Shown: piece by piece, positions 35,283 through 44,366 of the stretch | Numbering within the stretch: position 1 is the stretch's first letter | Layout of the letters: each line of letters begins with the position of its first letter | Assembly: GCA_000171835.1 (NCBI GenBank) | Contig: ABHC01000017.1 | Span: forward strand, 1 to 64,000 | DNA length: 64,000 bases | Direction: 5' to 3' | Origin: an alpha proteobacterium BAL199 | GTDB taxonomy: Bacteria; Pseudomonadota; Alphaproteobacteria; Thalassobaculales; Thalassobaculaceae | The notes under the pieces: generated by a model | Databases searched by the model: none | The model's input: the letters and a program-made list of their open reading frames with translations, nothing else | Told to the model about the DNA's origin: nothing | Position numbers and translations under genes: made by a program

Positions 35283-35290
35283 GAAACTCG
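35283..35290. repeat. Right 8-bp target duplication of the tIS
   Basis: GAAACTCG, identical to 31352-31359. Confidence 0.93.
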
Positions 35291-35353
35291 CGCAGGAATC
35301 CCACGACAGGACTCTTTCAACCTGAAACTAAATCACCACGACAGGAACGCGCG

Positions 35354-35659
35354 ATGACTCCGGCAAAGCTGATCTTAGGTGCCCTGGGAATGTCTGCATC
35401 GATGGCTGTGGCGATGCCTGCCCAGGCAATCGTCTACTGCACCCATATCGGTGTTCCGGTCGGTTGTACGGCGCGCCACGGCGTGGTGCTGCGGCCGGCG
35501 CCGCACGTGGCGGCTCCCGCGGTTGTGGCCGCACCTGTCATCGTCGCGACTCCCGGAGTCGGCGCGCCCGGCGTCGGTGTTGCGCCGGGGGTGGGCGCTC
35601 CGGGCGTCAACACGCCGGCGAACCGTGGCGGTCCTGTCAACCGGGTCGGGCGCCGCTGA
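35354..35659 (+). CDS. Secreted protein with PGVG-type repeats
   Basis: A 101-residue exported protein. The ATG has AGGAA upstream; a signal peptide ends at about residue 25 (AMPAQA). The mature part has two cysteines (YCTHIGVPVGC) then a low-complexity region of proline, valine, alanine and glycine with PGVGAPGVGVAPGVGAPGV, similar in composition to elastin-like repeats, and a basic end. Function unknown, probably an extracytoplasmic structural peptide. The tIS right end lies only 70 bases upstream, so the insertion may have replaced or altered its promoter. Confidence 0.65.
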   Translation: MTPAKLILGALGMSASMAVAMPAQAIVYCTHIGVPVGCTARHGVVLRPAPHVAAPAVVAAPVIVATPGVGAPGVGVAPGVGAPGVNTPANRGGPVNRVGRR

Positions 35660-35670
35660 ACTTCAGCGGC
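35652..35670. terminator. Hairpin between convergent genes
   Basis: GCCGCTGAA-C-TTCAGCGGC forms a perfect inverted repeat (seven pairs with a five-base loop) at the stop codon of the PGVG protein gene and before the convergent aminotransferase gene. No T run follows, so terminator function is uncertain. Confidence 0.45.
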
Positions 35671-35683
35671 CAAGAGCCAAACT

Positions 35684-36610
35684 CTACGCCGTGTCCTTGG
35701 CCACCAGGGCCTTGTACAGGCCTTGGATTCGCCTCGTTACCGGCCCCGGCTTGCCGTCGCCGATGGTCCGCCCATCGATCTCGATTACCGGAGTCTGGCC
35801 GCCGAAGGTGCCGGTGACGAACGACTCGTCGGCGCCGTAGGTGTCGACCAGCGAGAAATTGCGCTCAAACACAGCGATCCCCTCGGCCCGGCAGACGTCG
35901 ATCACCTTCTGGCGGGTGATGCCGTTCATGCAATAGTCGCCGGTCGAGGTCCACACCGCGCCCTTGCGCACGATGAAGAAGTTGCAGGAATTGGTGGTGT
36001 TGACGAAGCCGTGCGGGTCGAGCATCAGCGCCTCGTCGGCGCCGGCCTTCAGCGCGTGAATGCCGGCCAGGATGCAGTTCAGCTTGGAGTGCGAGTTCAG
36101 CTTGGGATCCTGGCTGGTCGGCAGGCCGCGGACGATCGGCACGGTGTGCAGGCGCAGGCCGTGATCGGCGGTGGTGGCGCTCGGCGCGGAGTGCTCCATG
36201 ATAATTACGACCGTCGGTCCGGTCCTGGACAACCGCGGGTCCTGGAACGGTTTGGCTTTCACCCCGCGGGTCACCATCAGCCGGGCGTGGGCGTTGTCAC
36301 GCATTCCGTTGGCGTCGGCGGTGGCGTTCAGCGCCGCCAGCACTTCGGCCCGGGTCATCGCGATGTCCAGATCGATCGCTTTCGCCGCCTCGAACAGCCG
36401 GTCCAGATGGTCGTCGACGAACGCCCATTTGCCGTTGTACAGGCGCAAACCCTCCCAGACTCCGTCGCCGAGCATGAACCCGGCGTCATAGACTGACACC
36501 ATCGCCTGGCTGCGGTGCACGATCGTGCCGTTCACATAGAGCTGCAAATCGTCGTTGCGCGGGTCGGCCTCGGCGTCGTGGGTAGACGGGTTGTTCGGCG
36601 TGGTCGGCAT
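35684..36610 (-). CDS. Class IV aminotransferase (branched-chain or D-amino acid type)
   Basis: A 308-residue PLP enzyme of fold type IV. The lysine for PLP lies in NSHSKLNCILAGIHA; other family segments are VNGTIVHRSQAMVSVYDAGFMLGDGVWEG (shortened) and GFVNTTNSCNFFIV. GAGGTC precedes ATG. D-alanine aminotransferase, branched-chain aminotransferase and 4-amino-4-deoxychorismate lyase share this fold. The NxHxK context and length favour a D-amino acid or branched-chain aminotransferase; the exact substrate is open. Same strand and 52 bases after the homospermidine synthase gene stop is the downstream order. Confidence 0.87.
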   Translation of the reverse strand: MPTTPNNPSTHDAEADPRNDDLQLYVNGTIVHRSQAMVSVYDAGFMLGDGVWEGLRLYNGKWAFVDDHLDRLFEAAKAIDLDIAMTRAEVLAALNATADANGMRDNAHARLMVTRGVKAKPFQDPRLSRTGPTVVIIMEHSAPSATTADHGLRLHTVPIVRGLPTSQDPKLNSHSKLNCILAGIHALKAGADEALMLDPHGFVNTTNSCNFFIVRKGAVWTSTGDYCMNGITRQKVIDVCRAEGIAVFERNFSLVDTYGADESFVTGTFGGQTPVIEIDGRTIGDGKPGPVTRRIQGLYKALVAKDTA

Positions 36611-36662
36611 GGCGGACCTCGAGTTGCGGGGCGATCCGCAAACCTAGCCGAACGGGATAGCC

Positions 36663-38108
36663 TCAGCGAACCAGGACGTTGCGGAACTGCCAGGGGTCGG
36701 AGGTGTCCAGGTCCTCCGGGAACAGGCCTGGTCGGTCGGTCAGCGGGGTCCAGTCGGTGTAGTAGCCCTTCACCGGACCGAGATAGGGGCGCTGCACCTC
36801 CAGGCACCGAGCGAAATCCATCTCGTCGGCCTCGACGATGCCGGCCTCTCGGTTCTCCAGGGCCCATACCATGCCGGCCAGAACGGCGGAGGTTACCTGC
36901 AGGCCGGTGGCGTTCTGTTGCGGCGCCAGCTCACGGGTCTCTTCGATCGATAGCTGCGAGCCGTACCAGTAGGCGTTCTTCGAGTGGCCGTAGAGCAGCA
37001 CGCCCAACTCGTCGATGCCGTCGACGATCTCGTCCTCCTCCAGAACGTGGAGCGTCGGCTGGTGCTTGCCGGCCTTGCCGAACAGTTCGTGCAGTGACAG
37101 CACCGCGTCGTTGCAGGGGTGGTAGGCGTAGTGGCAGGTCGGCCGATACTCCGGCGCTTCGGCTGCGCCGACCGTGAAGTAGTCGGCGATCGAGATCGAT
37201 TCGTTGTGGGTGACCAGGAAGCCGTACTGCGCCCCCGGCGTCGGGCACCAGGTCCGCACTCTCGTGTTGGCGCCCGGCTGCAGCAGGTAGATCGCCGACT
37301 GGCAGCCGGTCTCGTGCCGGCGGGCGTTCTCCGGCATCCAGCGCTCGTGGGTTCCGAAGCCGAGCTCGGAGGGTTGGAAGCCCTCGGACAGGAAGCCCTC
37401 GACCGACCAGGTGTTCCAGAACACGTCCATCGGCTTCGGCAGCTTGGCGCGCTGGGTGTCGCGCTCGGCGATGTGCACGCCCTTTACGCCCAGCGACTGC
37501 ATCAGGCGGCCCCAGCCGGCGCGGTCGGTCGGCGCTGCGGTATCGGCACCGGTGTCGCGGGCGATGTCCAGCAGCGCCTGCTTGACGAACCAGGACACCA
37601 TGCCGGGGTTGGCGCCGCAGCACGACACCGCGGTGGTGCCGCCCGGGTTCGTCAGCTTCTCGGCGCGTACGGTCTCGCGCAGCGCATAGTTCGAACGGTC
37701 CGCCGGGCCGGCGTTCTCGTCGAAATAGAAGCCGAGCCATGGCTCGACCACGGTGTCGATGTACAGCACGCCCAACTCACGGCACAGCTTGATCAGGTCG
37801 AGTGAGGACGTATCGACTGACAGGTTCACACAGAAGCCCTGGCCGGCGCCGGTGGTCAGCAACGGGGTCAGCAAGTCGCGATAGTTCTCGCGGGTGACCG
37901 CCTGGTGCACGAAGCGGATCCCGCGTTCGTCCAGGATCCCACGGTCGGCGTCGTTCGGGTCGATGACCACGAACCTCTCGCGGTCGAAGCCAAAATGCCG
38001 TTCAATCAGCGGCAGCGTGCCCTTACCGATCGAGCCGAAGCCGATCATCACGATTGGGCCGTCGATGGTGCCGTGCACGGGCCATTCGGTCGCGGACGAT
38101 GCGGTCAT
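36663..38108 (-). CDS. hss: Homospermidine synthase
   Basis: A 481-residue NAD-dependent enzyme joining two putrescines (or spermidine and putrescine) to sym-homospermidine, the typical polyamine of many alphaproteobacteria. The N-terminal Rossmann motif IVMIGFGSIGKGTLPLIERH is diagnostic, with WLGFYFDENAGP and CCGANPGMVSWFVKQAL further in. The start ATG has AGGAG upstream; the frame opens earlier without support. Full length. It links with mtnP and adenine deaminase as polyamine-related salvage functions in the window. Confidence 0.95.
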   Translation of the reverse strand: MTASSATEWPVHGTIDGPIVMIGFGSIGKGTLPLIERHFGFDRERFVVIDPNDADRGILDERGIRFVHQAVTRENYRDLLTPLLTTGAGQGFCVNLSVDTSSLDLIKLCRELGVLYIDTVVEPWLGFYFDENAGPADRSNYALRETVRAEKLTNPGGTTAVSCCGANPGMVSWFVKQALLDIARDTGADTAAPTDRAGWGRLMQSLGVKGVHIAERDTQRAKLPKPMDVFWNTWSVEGFLSEGFQPSELGFGTHERWMPENARRHETGCQSAIYLLQPGANTRVRTWCPTPGAQYGFLVTHNESISIADYFTVGAAEAPEYRPTCHYAYHPCNDAVLSLHELFGKAGKHQPTLHVLEEDEIVDGIDELGVLLYGHSKNAYWYGSQLSIEETRELAPQQNATGLQVTSAVLAGMVWALENREAGIVEADEMDFARCLEVQRPYLGPVKGYYTDWTPLTDRPGLFPEDLDTSDPWQFRNVLVR

Positions 38109-38261
38109 GGGAGATCTCCTGCGCAGCCGGCGCACCTGCGGCACCGTGGCTTCGTTTGTTTGCGGGACATCGTCGACATCCGGGTCGCCCCGGCACCATC
38201 GAAGCGCCGTCAATGATACGGCTTCGCGCTCAACGCAAGTGTTTCGATGATGGTGGAGCGG

Positions 38262-39974
38262 TCAGGCGTCGATCAGTTCGAACCGGTCGACGTCGACCAG
38301 TCCCTTGTCAGTGATCTTCAGGTGCGGGATCACCGGCAACGGCAGGAACGCCACCTGCAGGAAAGGCTCGGCCAGCGTGGTGCCCAGCGCCTTGGCGGCT
38401 TGGCGCAGCGGGATCAGCGCATCGCGCACTTCTTCGTGGCGCAACAGGCTCATCAACCCGGCGACCGGCAGAGCAATCTCGGCCAGCACCTTGCCGTCGG
38501 CGGCGACCACGAAGCCACCTTCGATCTCGCCCAACCGGTTCACGGCGACCGCCATGTCAGCATCATCGGCGCCGACCACGCAGATGTTGTGGCTGTCGTG
38601 CCCGACCGTCGACGCGATGGCACCGTGCTTCAGCCCGAAGCCGTTTACGAAGCCGACCCCGATGTTGCCGTTCACGCCGTGTCGTTCGACCACCGCGACC
38701 TTGATCACGTCCTGTGCCGTATCGGTGTGCCGGGCGCCGTCGCGGTAGGGCAGGGTGAAGGCCCGGTATTCGGTAATGATCTTGCCGGGTACCACCCCGA
38801 TCACCGGAGTCGACGGGCCGGAACCCCGGGCGGTGAAATCCTTGGCCCTCACCCGGCGCGCCTTGACACTGGCCCGGCCGACCACCGGCACCGGCTTGCG
38901 GGTGGCGAACAGCGTGTCGTCGACCGGTCGGCCGGCGGAGATCACGCTTGAGACCCGGCAGTCTGCCAGATCGTCCAGGATCGCCAGATCGGCCCGCCAG
39001 CCGGGTGCGATGAGGCCACGATCGGACAGGCCGAATGCCCGAGCCCCAGAAATGCTGGCGGCGCGGTAGGCGGCCAGCGGCGGGGCACCGGCAGCGATCG
39101 CCGTGCGGATCATGTAGTCGAGGTGACCTTCCTCGGCGATGTCCAGCGGGTTGCGGTCGTCGGTGCATAGGGCGATGAACGGCGAATGGCGCTCGGTGAT
39201 GATCGGGATCAGGGCGTGCAGGTCCTTCGACACCGAGCCTTCGCGAATCAGCACATGCATGCCCTTGCGCAGCTTTTCCAGGGCTTCGTCGGCGGTGGTG
39301 ATCTCGTGATCCGTGCGGATCCCGGCGGCGAGATAGCCGTTCAGATCGAGGCCGCGCAGCAACGGCGCATGCCCATCGATGTGCCGCCCGGAGAAAGCTT
39401 CGAGCTTCGCGAGACTGTCGGGATCCTTGGCCAGGACACCAGGGAAGTTCATGAACTCGGCGAGGCCGATGACCTTGGGATGATCCATGAACGGCGTCAG
39501 GTCGCCTGCTTCCAGGCGGGCGCCGGACGTCTCCAGATGGGTCGCGGGGACGCAACTGGACAACTGAACCCGGACGTCCATCACCACTTCCGTAGCGCAC
39601 TCCAGGAAGTACTGGATGCCGTCGACGCCGAGCACGTTGGAGATCTCGTGCGGGTCGCAGATCGCGGTGGTAACGCCATAACCAAGAACGCAGCGGTCGA
39701 ACTCGTGCGGGGTCAGCAACGACGACTCGATGTGCAGATGGGTGTCAATGAAGCCGGGAACGACGATCTTGCCGCGCGCGTCGATCTCTCGGATGCCGCG
39801 ATAGTTGCCGCAAGTCCCGACGATGCGGTCACCGGAAATCGCGACGTCGGTGGCGAATATCTCACCGGTTACCAGATCGAGGACCCGTCCACCCTTGAGG
39901 ACCAGTTCGGCGGCGGCGACTCCGCGCCCTTGGTCGATCGCCTGTGCGAGCTCGGCGGCGGTTCTGGCGACCAT
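38262..39974 (-). CDS. ade: Adenine deaminase
   Basis: A 570-residue metal-dependent amidohydrolase converting adenine to hypoxanthine. Motifs: [20 protein letters not shown] (HxH), [14 protein letters not shown]-type segment, [14 protein letters not shown] and [10 protein letters not shown], with the C-terminal [12 protein letters not shown] typical of bacterial Ade. The ATG at 39974 is chosen; a TTG fifteen bases upstream in frame is possible. Adenine for it may come from mtnP. The second IS element lies about 160 bases upstream. Confidence 0.94.
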   Translation of the reverse strand: MVARTAAELAQAIDQGRGVAAAELVLKGGRVLDLVTGEIFATDVAISGDRIVGTCGNYRGIREIDARGKIVVPGFIDTHLHIESSLLTPHEFDRCVLGYGVTTAICDPHEISNVLGVDGIQYFLECATEVVMDVRVQLSSCVPATHLETSGARLEAGDLTPFMDHPKVIGLAEFMNFPGVLAKDPDSLAKLEAFSGRHIDGHAPLLRGLDLNGYLAAGIRTDHEITTADEALEKLRKGMHVLIREGSVSKDLHALIPIITERHSPFIALCTDDRNPLDIAEEGHLDYMIRTAIAAGAPPLAAYRAASISGARAFGLSDRGLIAPGWRADLAILDDLADCRVSSVISAGRPVDDTLFATRKPVPVVGRASVKARRVRAKDFTARGSGPSTPVIGVVPGKIITEYRAFTLPYRDGARHTDTAQDVIKVAVVERHGVNGNIGVGFVNGFGLKHGAIASTVGHDSHNICVVGADDADMAVAVNRLGEIEGGFVVAADGKVLAEIALPVAGLMSLLRHEEVRDALIPLRQAAKALGTTLAEPFLQVAFLPLPVIPHLKITDKGLVDVDRFELIDA

Positions 39975-40132
39975 TTCGTTTGTCCCCAAGGTCGGAGTGG
40001 TTTCACTGACAATGCAGGGTCAATTTGCATTCTATCCGTCTGAGTCAGGCGGGCCAATTGGCCAAGCGTCTCGTGATGGACTTTGATAGTTCAGAACGTG
40101 GCAGAGGCTCGTGCGTGTGTGCATGTGTCATT

Positions 40133-40140
40133 CTACGAAG
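40133..40140. repeat. Left target duplication of IS element 2
   Basis: CTACGAAG, repeated at 41174-41181. The matching flanks are in fact 12 bases (TTCTACGAAGAA); because the outermost TT and AA are complementary, an 8-bp duplication with ends AAGGCTTATC explains them equally well. Confidence 0.85.
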
Positions 40141-40171
40141 AAGGCTTATCCCCGATACTCCGGTGCTACCA
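40141..40171 (+). repeat. Left inverted repeat of IS element 2
   Basis: Starts AAGGCTTATCCCCGATACTC; matches the right end at 27 of 31 positions. Confidence 0.9.
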
Positions 40172-40241
40172 GATTTAGTGATGTGGCGCGAAGCTCGTGA
40201 TAGAACATAATAAGAACATCACGGCTTCGGAGTGCCCCGCG

Positions 40242-41168
40242 ATGACGGATTTTCCCCGCTCGCTGCTGGAGTTCCAGCAGCGCTTTCCGGATGAGGCGGC
40301 CTGCGCCGGCTACCTGCGACAGTTGCGCTGGCCGGAGGGTTTCGTGTGCCCAGCCTGCGGCGGCACCCGGGGCTGGGCGCTGGCGACCAAGGCCCACACC
40401 CACGAATGCGCCGACTGCCACAAGCAGACCTCGGTGACGGCCGGCACCGTGATGCACGGCTCCAAGCTGCCGCTCACCGTCTGGTTCTGGGCCGCCTACC
40501 TGATGGCCACCCACTCCAACGGCATCTCGGCCCTGCAAGTCCAGAAGCAACTCGGGCTCGGATCTTACAAGAGCGCCTGGCTGCTGTGCGCCAAGCTGCG
40601 CCGGGCCATGGTCGCGCCCGAGCGCTCGCCGCTGGCAGGCCTGGTCGAGGTCGACGAGGCCTCGATCGCCTGCCGCACCAAGGACGACCCACCGGCCGGC
40701 GGCGGCGGCCGCAGTCACCAGGGAAAGCTGCTCATCGCCGGCGCCGTCGAGGTCGGCGATGGCGGCCCCGGCCGCATCCGCCTGGCGCAGATCGCGGACT
40801 TCTCCGCCCGCAGTCTGCACGCCTTCCTCGCCGTAAACCTCGCGCCCGGCACCACCGCCAGGACCGACGGCTGGGCCAGCTACCCGGGCGCCCCCGACCT
40901 CAACCACGATCCGCGCGTCGTCGGCGCCATGGCCGCACATATCGTGCTGCCCTGGGTCCATCGCGTGTTCTCCAACCTCAAGACCTGGGCGCTTGGCGTA
41001 TACCACGGCCTGCGGCCCCAGCATCTGCAAGCCTACCTCGACGAGTTCGTGTTCCGGTTCAACCGCCGCCGTACCCGGCACGCCGCATTCCGCTCCATCC
41101 TCGCCATCGGCGTCGCCATCACTCCTGCCACCTACAAGATGTTGATAGCACCGGAGACTCAGGGATAA
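40242..41168 (+). CDS. IS1595-family transposase
   Basis: A 308-residue transposase. Zinc ribbon C36-x2-C39 and C56-x2-C59, then the catalytic residues D138 (VEVDEASI), D209 (RTDGWASY) and N245/K247 (FSNLKTW). The ATG at 40242 has GGAG nine bases before it; the frame is open back to a GTG at 40197. The stop lies five bases from the element's right end, inside the inverted repeat. Intact, so possibly active. Confidence 0.93.
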   Translation: MTDFPRSLLEFQQRFPDEAACAGYLRQLRWPEGFVCPACGGTRGWALATKAHTHECADCHKQTSVTAGTVMHGSKLPLTVWFWAAYLMATHSNGISALQVQKQLGLGSYKSAWLLCAKLRRAMVAPERSPLAGLVEVDEASIACRTKDDPPAGGGGRSHQGKLLIAGAVEVGDGGPGRIRLAQIADFSARSLHAFLAVNLAPGTTARTDGWASYPGAPDLNHDPRVVGAMAAHIVLPWVHRVFSNLKTWALGVYHGLRPQHLQAYLDEFVFRFNRRRTRHAAFRSILAIGVAITPATYKMLIAPETQG

Positions 41169-41173
41169 GCCTT
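41143..41173 (-). repeat. Right inverted repeat of IS element 2
   Basis: The reverse complement begins AAGGCTTATCCCTGAGTCTC; pairs with 40141-40171. Confidence 0.9.
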
Positions 41174-41181
41174 CTACGAAG
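41174..41181. repeat. Right target duplication of IS element 2
   Basis: CTACGAAG, identical to 40133-40140. Confidence 0.85.
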
Positions 41182-41349
41182 AATATGCCTGCGGTGTTTC
41201 GTCGCTGCTTTGAAGCATCAGTCTCGGAGCGGTTGATTGACTCACGACATCTCGCGGAACGGATGAACGTATGACGTCTGTGGCGATCAATTCTTTCGCT
41301 GTCTATGTACCGTAGATGCAGATTTGTACTGTGGAGTATTGAAAGTTTC

Positions 41350-41378
41350 TTGACAGTTGAAGGTGGGCGGCCAATTTT
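41350..41378 (+). promoter_or_regulatory. Candidate mucR promoter
   Basis: TTGACA at 41350-41355 is a consensus -35 element about 70 bases before the mucR start; at 17 bases spacing the -10 would be AATTTT, which is weak. The surrounding 150 bases are AT-rich compared with the rest of the window. MucR proteins commonly bind AT-rich DNA in their own promoters. Confidence 0.4.
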
Positions 41379-41421
41379 GACACATGGGGGTCGAATGACA
41401 CCGTAAACTTAGGAAATAAAA

Positions 41422-41874
41422 ATGACCGACGAAATGTCACGAGAGAATATGGGGTCTTCCGACCTTTTGCGCATGACAACTGAGGTGGTTGCCGCGTATC
41501 TGGGGAATAACAGTGTGTCGGCGGCGCAGATTTCCGAAGTGATCGGTACTGTGCACGACGCGCTGAAGAACTTGTCGACCGGCGGCAGCGAGCCCGATGC
41601 CGAGCCCTTGAAGCCGGCGGTGCCGATCAAGAAGTCGATCACGCCCGACTACATTGTCTGCCTCGAAGACGGTAAGCAGTTGAAGATGCTGAAGCGGCAC
41701 CTTCGGACCACCTACGATCTGACACCCGAAGAGTACCGGGCGAAGTGGGGCCTGCCGGCCAGCTATCCGATGGTAGCGCCGAACTATGCGAAGCAGCGCT
41801 CGGAGTTCGCCAAGAAGATTGGCCTCGGCCGGGTCTCGGCAAAGCCGGCCGGTCGTCGCAAGAAGTCTGCCTAA
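41422..41874 (+). CDS. mucR: MucR-family zinc-finger transcriptional regulator
   Basis: A 150-residue Ros/MucR protein. The C-terminal zinc-finger region is clear: DYIVCLEDGKQLKMLKRHLR, then TYDLTPEEYRAKWGLPASYP. A basic tail (GRRKKSA) follows. The AGGAAATAAAA site precedes ATG. These proteins are global repressors in alphaproteobacteria, controlling exopolysaccharide, motility and cell-cycle genes together with CtrA; a CtrA-type box occurs elsewhere in the window. Confidence 0.95.
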   Translation: MTDEMSRENMGSSDLLRMTTEVVAAYLGNNSVSAAQISEVIGTVHDALKNLSTGGSEPDAEPLKPAVPIKKSITPDYIVCLEDGKQLKMLKRHLRTTYDLTPEEYRAKWGLPASYPMVAPNYAKQRSEFAKKIGLGRVSAKPAGRRKKSA

Positions 41875-41946
41875 GACCATATTTGGTTCTGCATTCCGAG
41901 AGGGGCGCCTGCGGCTCAGCCGAGGTGTCCCTTATCGGTCTGGTCA

Positions 41947-42612
41947 TCAAGTGGGCAAAGGTGTCAGCGCCGCGAGGACTCGCGCTGCGTCGCTGACCCA
42001 TCCGAACAGATTGTTCTCACCGTAGATCATCTGAATGGCCGCGTTGTGCAGTTCCGGCGTTGTCGCAGCACAAGCATCCTCAACGGTCAGGCATCGCAGG
42101 CCGCGGTCCACCGCCTCACGTAGCGTGGACGAGACGCAGCATTGTGTCGTCACACCAAACAGTATCAATCGGTCAATTCCGCGATCGTTCAGGACCTGTT
42201 CCAGATCGGTGCGGTAGAAGCTGCCGAAACCGGGTTTGTCGACGATGAGTTCGCCCGTTGACGGCCGGCATTCGGCGATGTGCGCATGTCCGGCTTCGCC
42301 GCGGATCAGGAACCGGCCGAGCGGTCCGGATCGTCCGGCTACACCACGCTCCCGTTTCATTGCGTGCATGTCGCTTAGGTCCGGGGCGTAACCTTCCCGA
42401 GTGTGAATCACGGTAGTGTCGGCAGCTCGCGCTGCTTGGATCAGGGCAACGGCGTTCGGAATGATCGAGCGCATGGTTGAGATGTCATCGCCATAGGAAG
42501 CGATGAAACCGTCGGGATCGAGAAAGTCGCGCTGCAGGTCGATCACCAGCAATGCTGTTGTCTGTGGAATGATCTCAAAGGTGAGGCCGGAATTGCAGGA
42601 TACGGTTGGCAT
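41947..42612 (-). CDS. Isochorismatase-family cysteine hydrolase
   Basis: A 221-residue hydrolase. The catalytic trio is readable: Asp in LLVIDLQRDF, Lys in IVDKPGFGSFY and Cys in LFGVTTQCCVSSTLREA. Family members include nicotinamidases, N-carbamoyl amidohydrolases, biuret hydrolases and ureidoacrylate hydrolases; the HTREGYAPDLSD segment favours an amide hydrolase acting on a small carbamoyl-type compound. The ATG chosen begins MPTVSCNSG; the frame continues upstream over the dus gene but is antisense there. No ribosome site is evident. Confidence 0.87.
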   Translation of the reverse strand: MPTVSCNSGLTFEIIPQTTALLVIDLQRDFLDPDGFIASYGDDISTMRSIIPNAVALIQAARAADTTVIHTREGYAPDLSDMHAMKRERGVAGRSGPLGRFLIRGEAGHAHIAECRPSTGELIVDKPGFGSFYRTDLEQVLNDRGIDRLILFGVTTQCCVSSTLREAVDRGLRCLTVEDACAATTPELHNAAIQMIYGENNLFGWVSDAARVLAALTPLPT

Positions 42613-42780
42613 GCTGTTGCTCGGTTGGTCGCGTATGAGAATGAGCGGCAGGCTATTTCTCGGTGCTTCATCCTCGCGCAGGAGCGACGGGCCGCCAAGT
42701 CGGTTCCGGTAGAACGGTTTCCGCTTCTGCCGGTCCGTTTGCTCGCCTCCGGCCTTTTCGGAACGGTTGGTACGTCGTAC

Positions 42781-43785
42781 ATGAACGCCATGATCCGCTT
42801 GCCACATACCTTGTCGGTTGCTCCGATGATGGATTGGACCGACCGGCATTGCCGGATGTTCCATCGCCATCTGACTCGACGCGCCCTGCTGTACACCGAG
42901 ATGGTGACTGCCGATGCTGTGCGGTTCGGGGACCGTGGGCGCTTGATCGGGTTTTCGACTGACGAGCACCCGGTGGCGCTGCAACTCGGTGGCTCCGAGC
43001 CGGCGGCGATGGCCGAGGCTGCGCGGATTGCCGAAGACTTCGGCTACGACGAGGTCAACATCAACGTCGGCTGCCCGTCCGACCGGGTGCAGTCGGGTCG
43101 CTTCGGTGCCTGCCTGATGCGCGAGCCGGTGTTGGTCGGCCGCATGGTCGAAGCGATGCGGGCCGCGGTCTCGATCCCGGTCACCGTGAAATGTCGGATC
43201 GGGGTGGACGACCAGGATCCGGGTCCGGCGCTCGACGCTCTGACGGCCGCCGTCGCGGCGGCAGGATGCCGAACCCTGATCGTTCATGCCCGCAAGGCGT
43301 GGCTGCAGGGACTGTCGCCGAAGGAGAATCGCGACGTCCCGCCGCTCGACTACGACCGGGTCGATGCGCTGAAGGCGACGAACCCGGACATGGTGGTTGT
43401 TCTCAACGGCGGCCTGCTGGATCTCGATGCCGTAGAGGCGGCGTTGGCGCGCGGCCTGGACGGCGGCATGGTCGGACGGGCTGCTTACCAGACGCCGTGG
43501 GTGCTTGCCGACGCCGACCGGCGAATTTTTGGTGCCCCGTCTACGGATATAGACCGTCACGCGGTGGTCGAAGCGATGGCAGAGTATGCTGGGCGCGCCC
43601 GTCGCGATCTTGGCACGCCGGTAAAGTCGGTCGTCCGCCACATGCTCGGCCTGTTTCAGGGACTGCCGGGCGCGCGCGCCTGGCGCCGGTATCTGTCGGA
43701 AACCATGCCCAATCCGGACGCCGGGCCGGAGATCCTGATCGAGGCGGCCAAACGAGTGGCCCCGGAACGCCGCGCCGCGGCTTGA
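42781..43785 (+). CDS. dusA: tRNA-dihydrouridine synthase (DusA type)
   Basis: A 334-residue flavoenzyme reducing uridine in the tRNA D-loop. SVAPMMDWTDRHCRMFHR is the DusA N-terminus; VNINVGCPSDRVQSGRFGA carries the catalytic cysteine; KCRIG and IVHARKAWLQGLSP are FMN and substrate contacts. The ATG at 42781 is chosen, with another three codons on. Followed by yciB twelve bases later. Confidence 0.93.
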   Translation: MNAMIRLPHTLSVAPMMDWTDRHCRMFHRHLTRRALLYTEMVTADAVRFGDRGRLIGFSTDEHPVALQLGGSEPAAMAEAARIAEDFGYDEVNINVGCPSDRVQSGRFGACLMREPVLVGRMVEAMRAAVSIPVTVKCRIGVDDQDPGPALDALTAAVAAAGCRTLIVHARKAWLQGLSPKENRDVPPLDYDRVDALKATNPDMVVVLNGGLLDLDAVEAALARGLDGGMVGRAAYQTPWVLADADRRIFGAPSTDIDRHAVVEAMAEYAGRARRDLGTPVKSVVRHMLGLFQGLPGARAWRRYLSETMPNPDAGPEILIEAAKRVAPERRAAA

Positions 43786-43797
43786 GAGGAAATTGCT

Positions 43798-44334
43798 GTG
43801 TCGGGTACGCGTGCACTGACCGAATACGGGCCGCTGGTCCTGTTCTTCGTCAGCAATATGGCCTTCGGAATCATGCCGGCGACCGGCGTGCTGGTCGTCG
43901 CCACCGTGCTGGCGGTGGCGTGGGCGATGCTGCGTGAGCGGCGGGTGCCGTGGCTGCCGGTGTTCGGCGCGGTGCTGGTCTCGATCTTCGGCGGCCTGAC
44001 CTTGTTCTTCGACGATACTTTCTTCCTGAAGATCAAGCCGACGGTCGCCAGCCTGCTGTCGGCGATCGTCCTTGGTATCGGTCTGTTGTTCGGCCGGAGT
44101 CTGCTGAAACTGGCCCTCGGGTCGATGTTGGAACTCGACGACCGCGGCTGGCGCAACCTGACGCTCTATTGGATGGGTGTGTTCGTGGTATTGGCGATCG
44201 CCAACGAGATCGCATGGCGTTCCCTGTCGACCGACGGCTGGGTGACGTTCAAGGCGTTCGGTCTGACCGGCATCGCGATCGTGGCATCGATCGGTGCCGC
44301 GCCGCTGATGCGCCGGGTGCGCGGCGACAGTTGA
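43798..44334 (+). CDS. yciB: Inner membrane septation protein YciB/IspZ family
   Basis: A 178-residue protein with five to six hydrophobic segments. Family marks are EYGPLVLFFVSN at the start, DDTFFLKIKPT in the middle and NEIAWRSLSTDGWVTFKAFG near the end. GTG start with GAGAGGAAAT upstream. YciB proteins affect cell-envelope and septation stability. Co-transcription with dusA is likely from the spacing. Confidence 0.93.
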   Translation: MSGTRALTEYGPLVLFFVSNMAFGIMPATGVLVVATVLAVAWAMLRERRVPWLPVFGAVLVSIFGGLTLFFDDTFFLKIKPTVASLLSAIVLGIGLLFGRSLLKLALGSMLELDDRGWRNLTLYWMGVFVVLAIANEIAWRSLSTDGWVTFKAFGLTGIAIVASIGAAPLMRRVRGDS

Positions 44335-44366
44335 GCGGAACGAAGACGGCGCATGGGCGTCTGGAT

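Larger units (their letters stand above)
40141..41173 (+). mobile_element. IS1595-family insertion sequence without passengers
   Basis: A 1,033-bp element with terminal inverted repeats of about 31 bases (27 matching; both start AAGGCTTATCCC) and an 8-bp duplication. It contains one transposase gene and nothing else. Its ends and transposase differ from the larger element at 31.36 kb, so they belong to different subgroups of the family. Inserted between ade and mucR without breaking a gene. Confidence 0.92.

Noticed and set aside
35540-35630. PGVG repeats as a CRISPR-like array
   Set aside because: The repeats are short, in frame and encode a low-complexity peptide; spacing and length do not fit CRISPR repeats.
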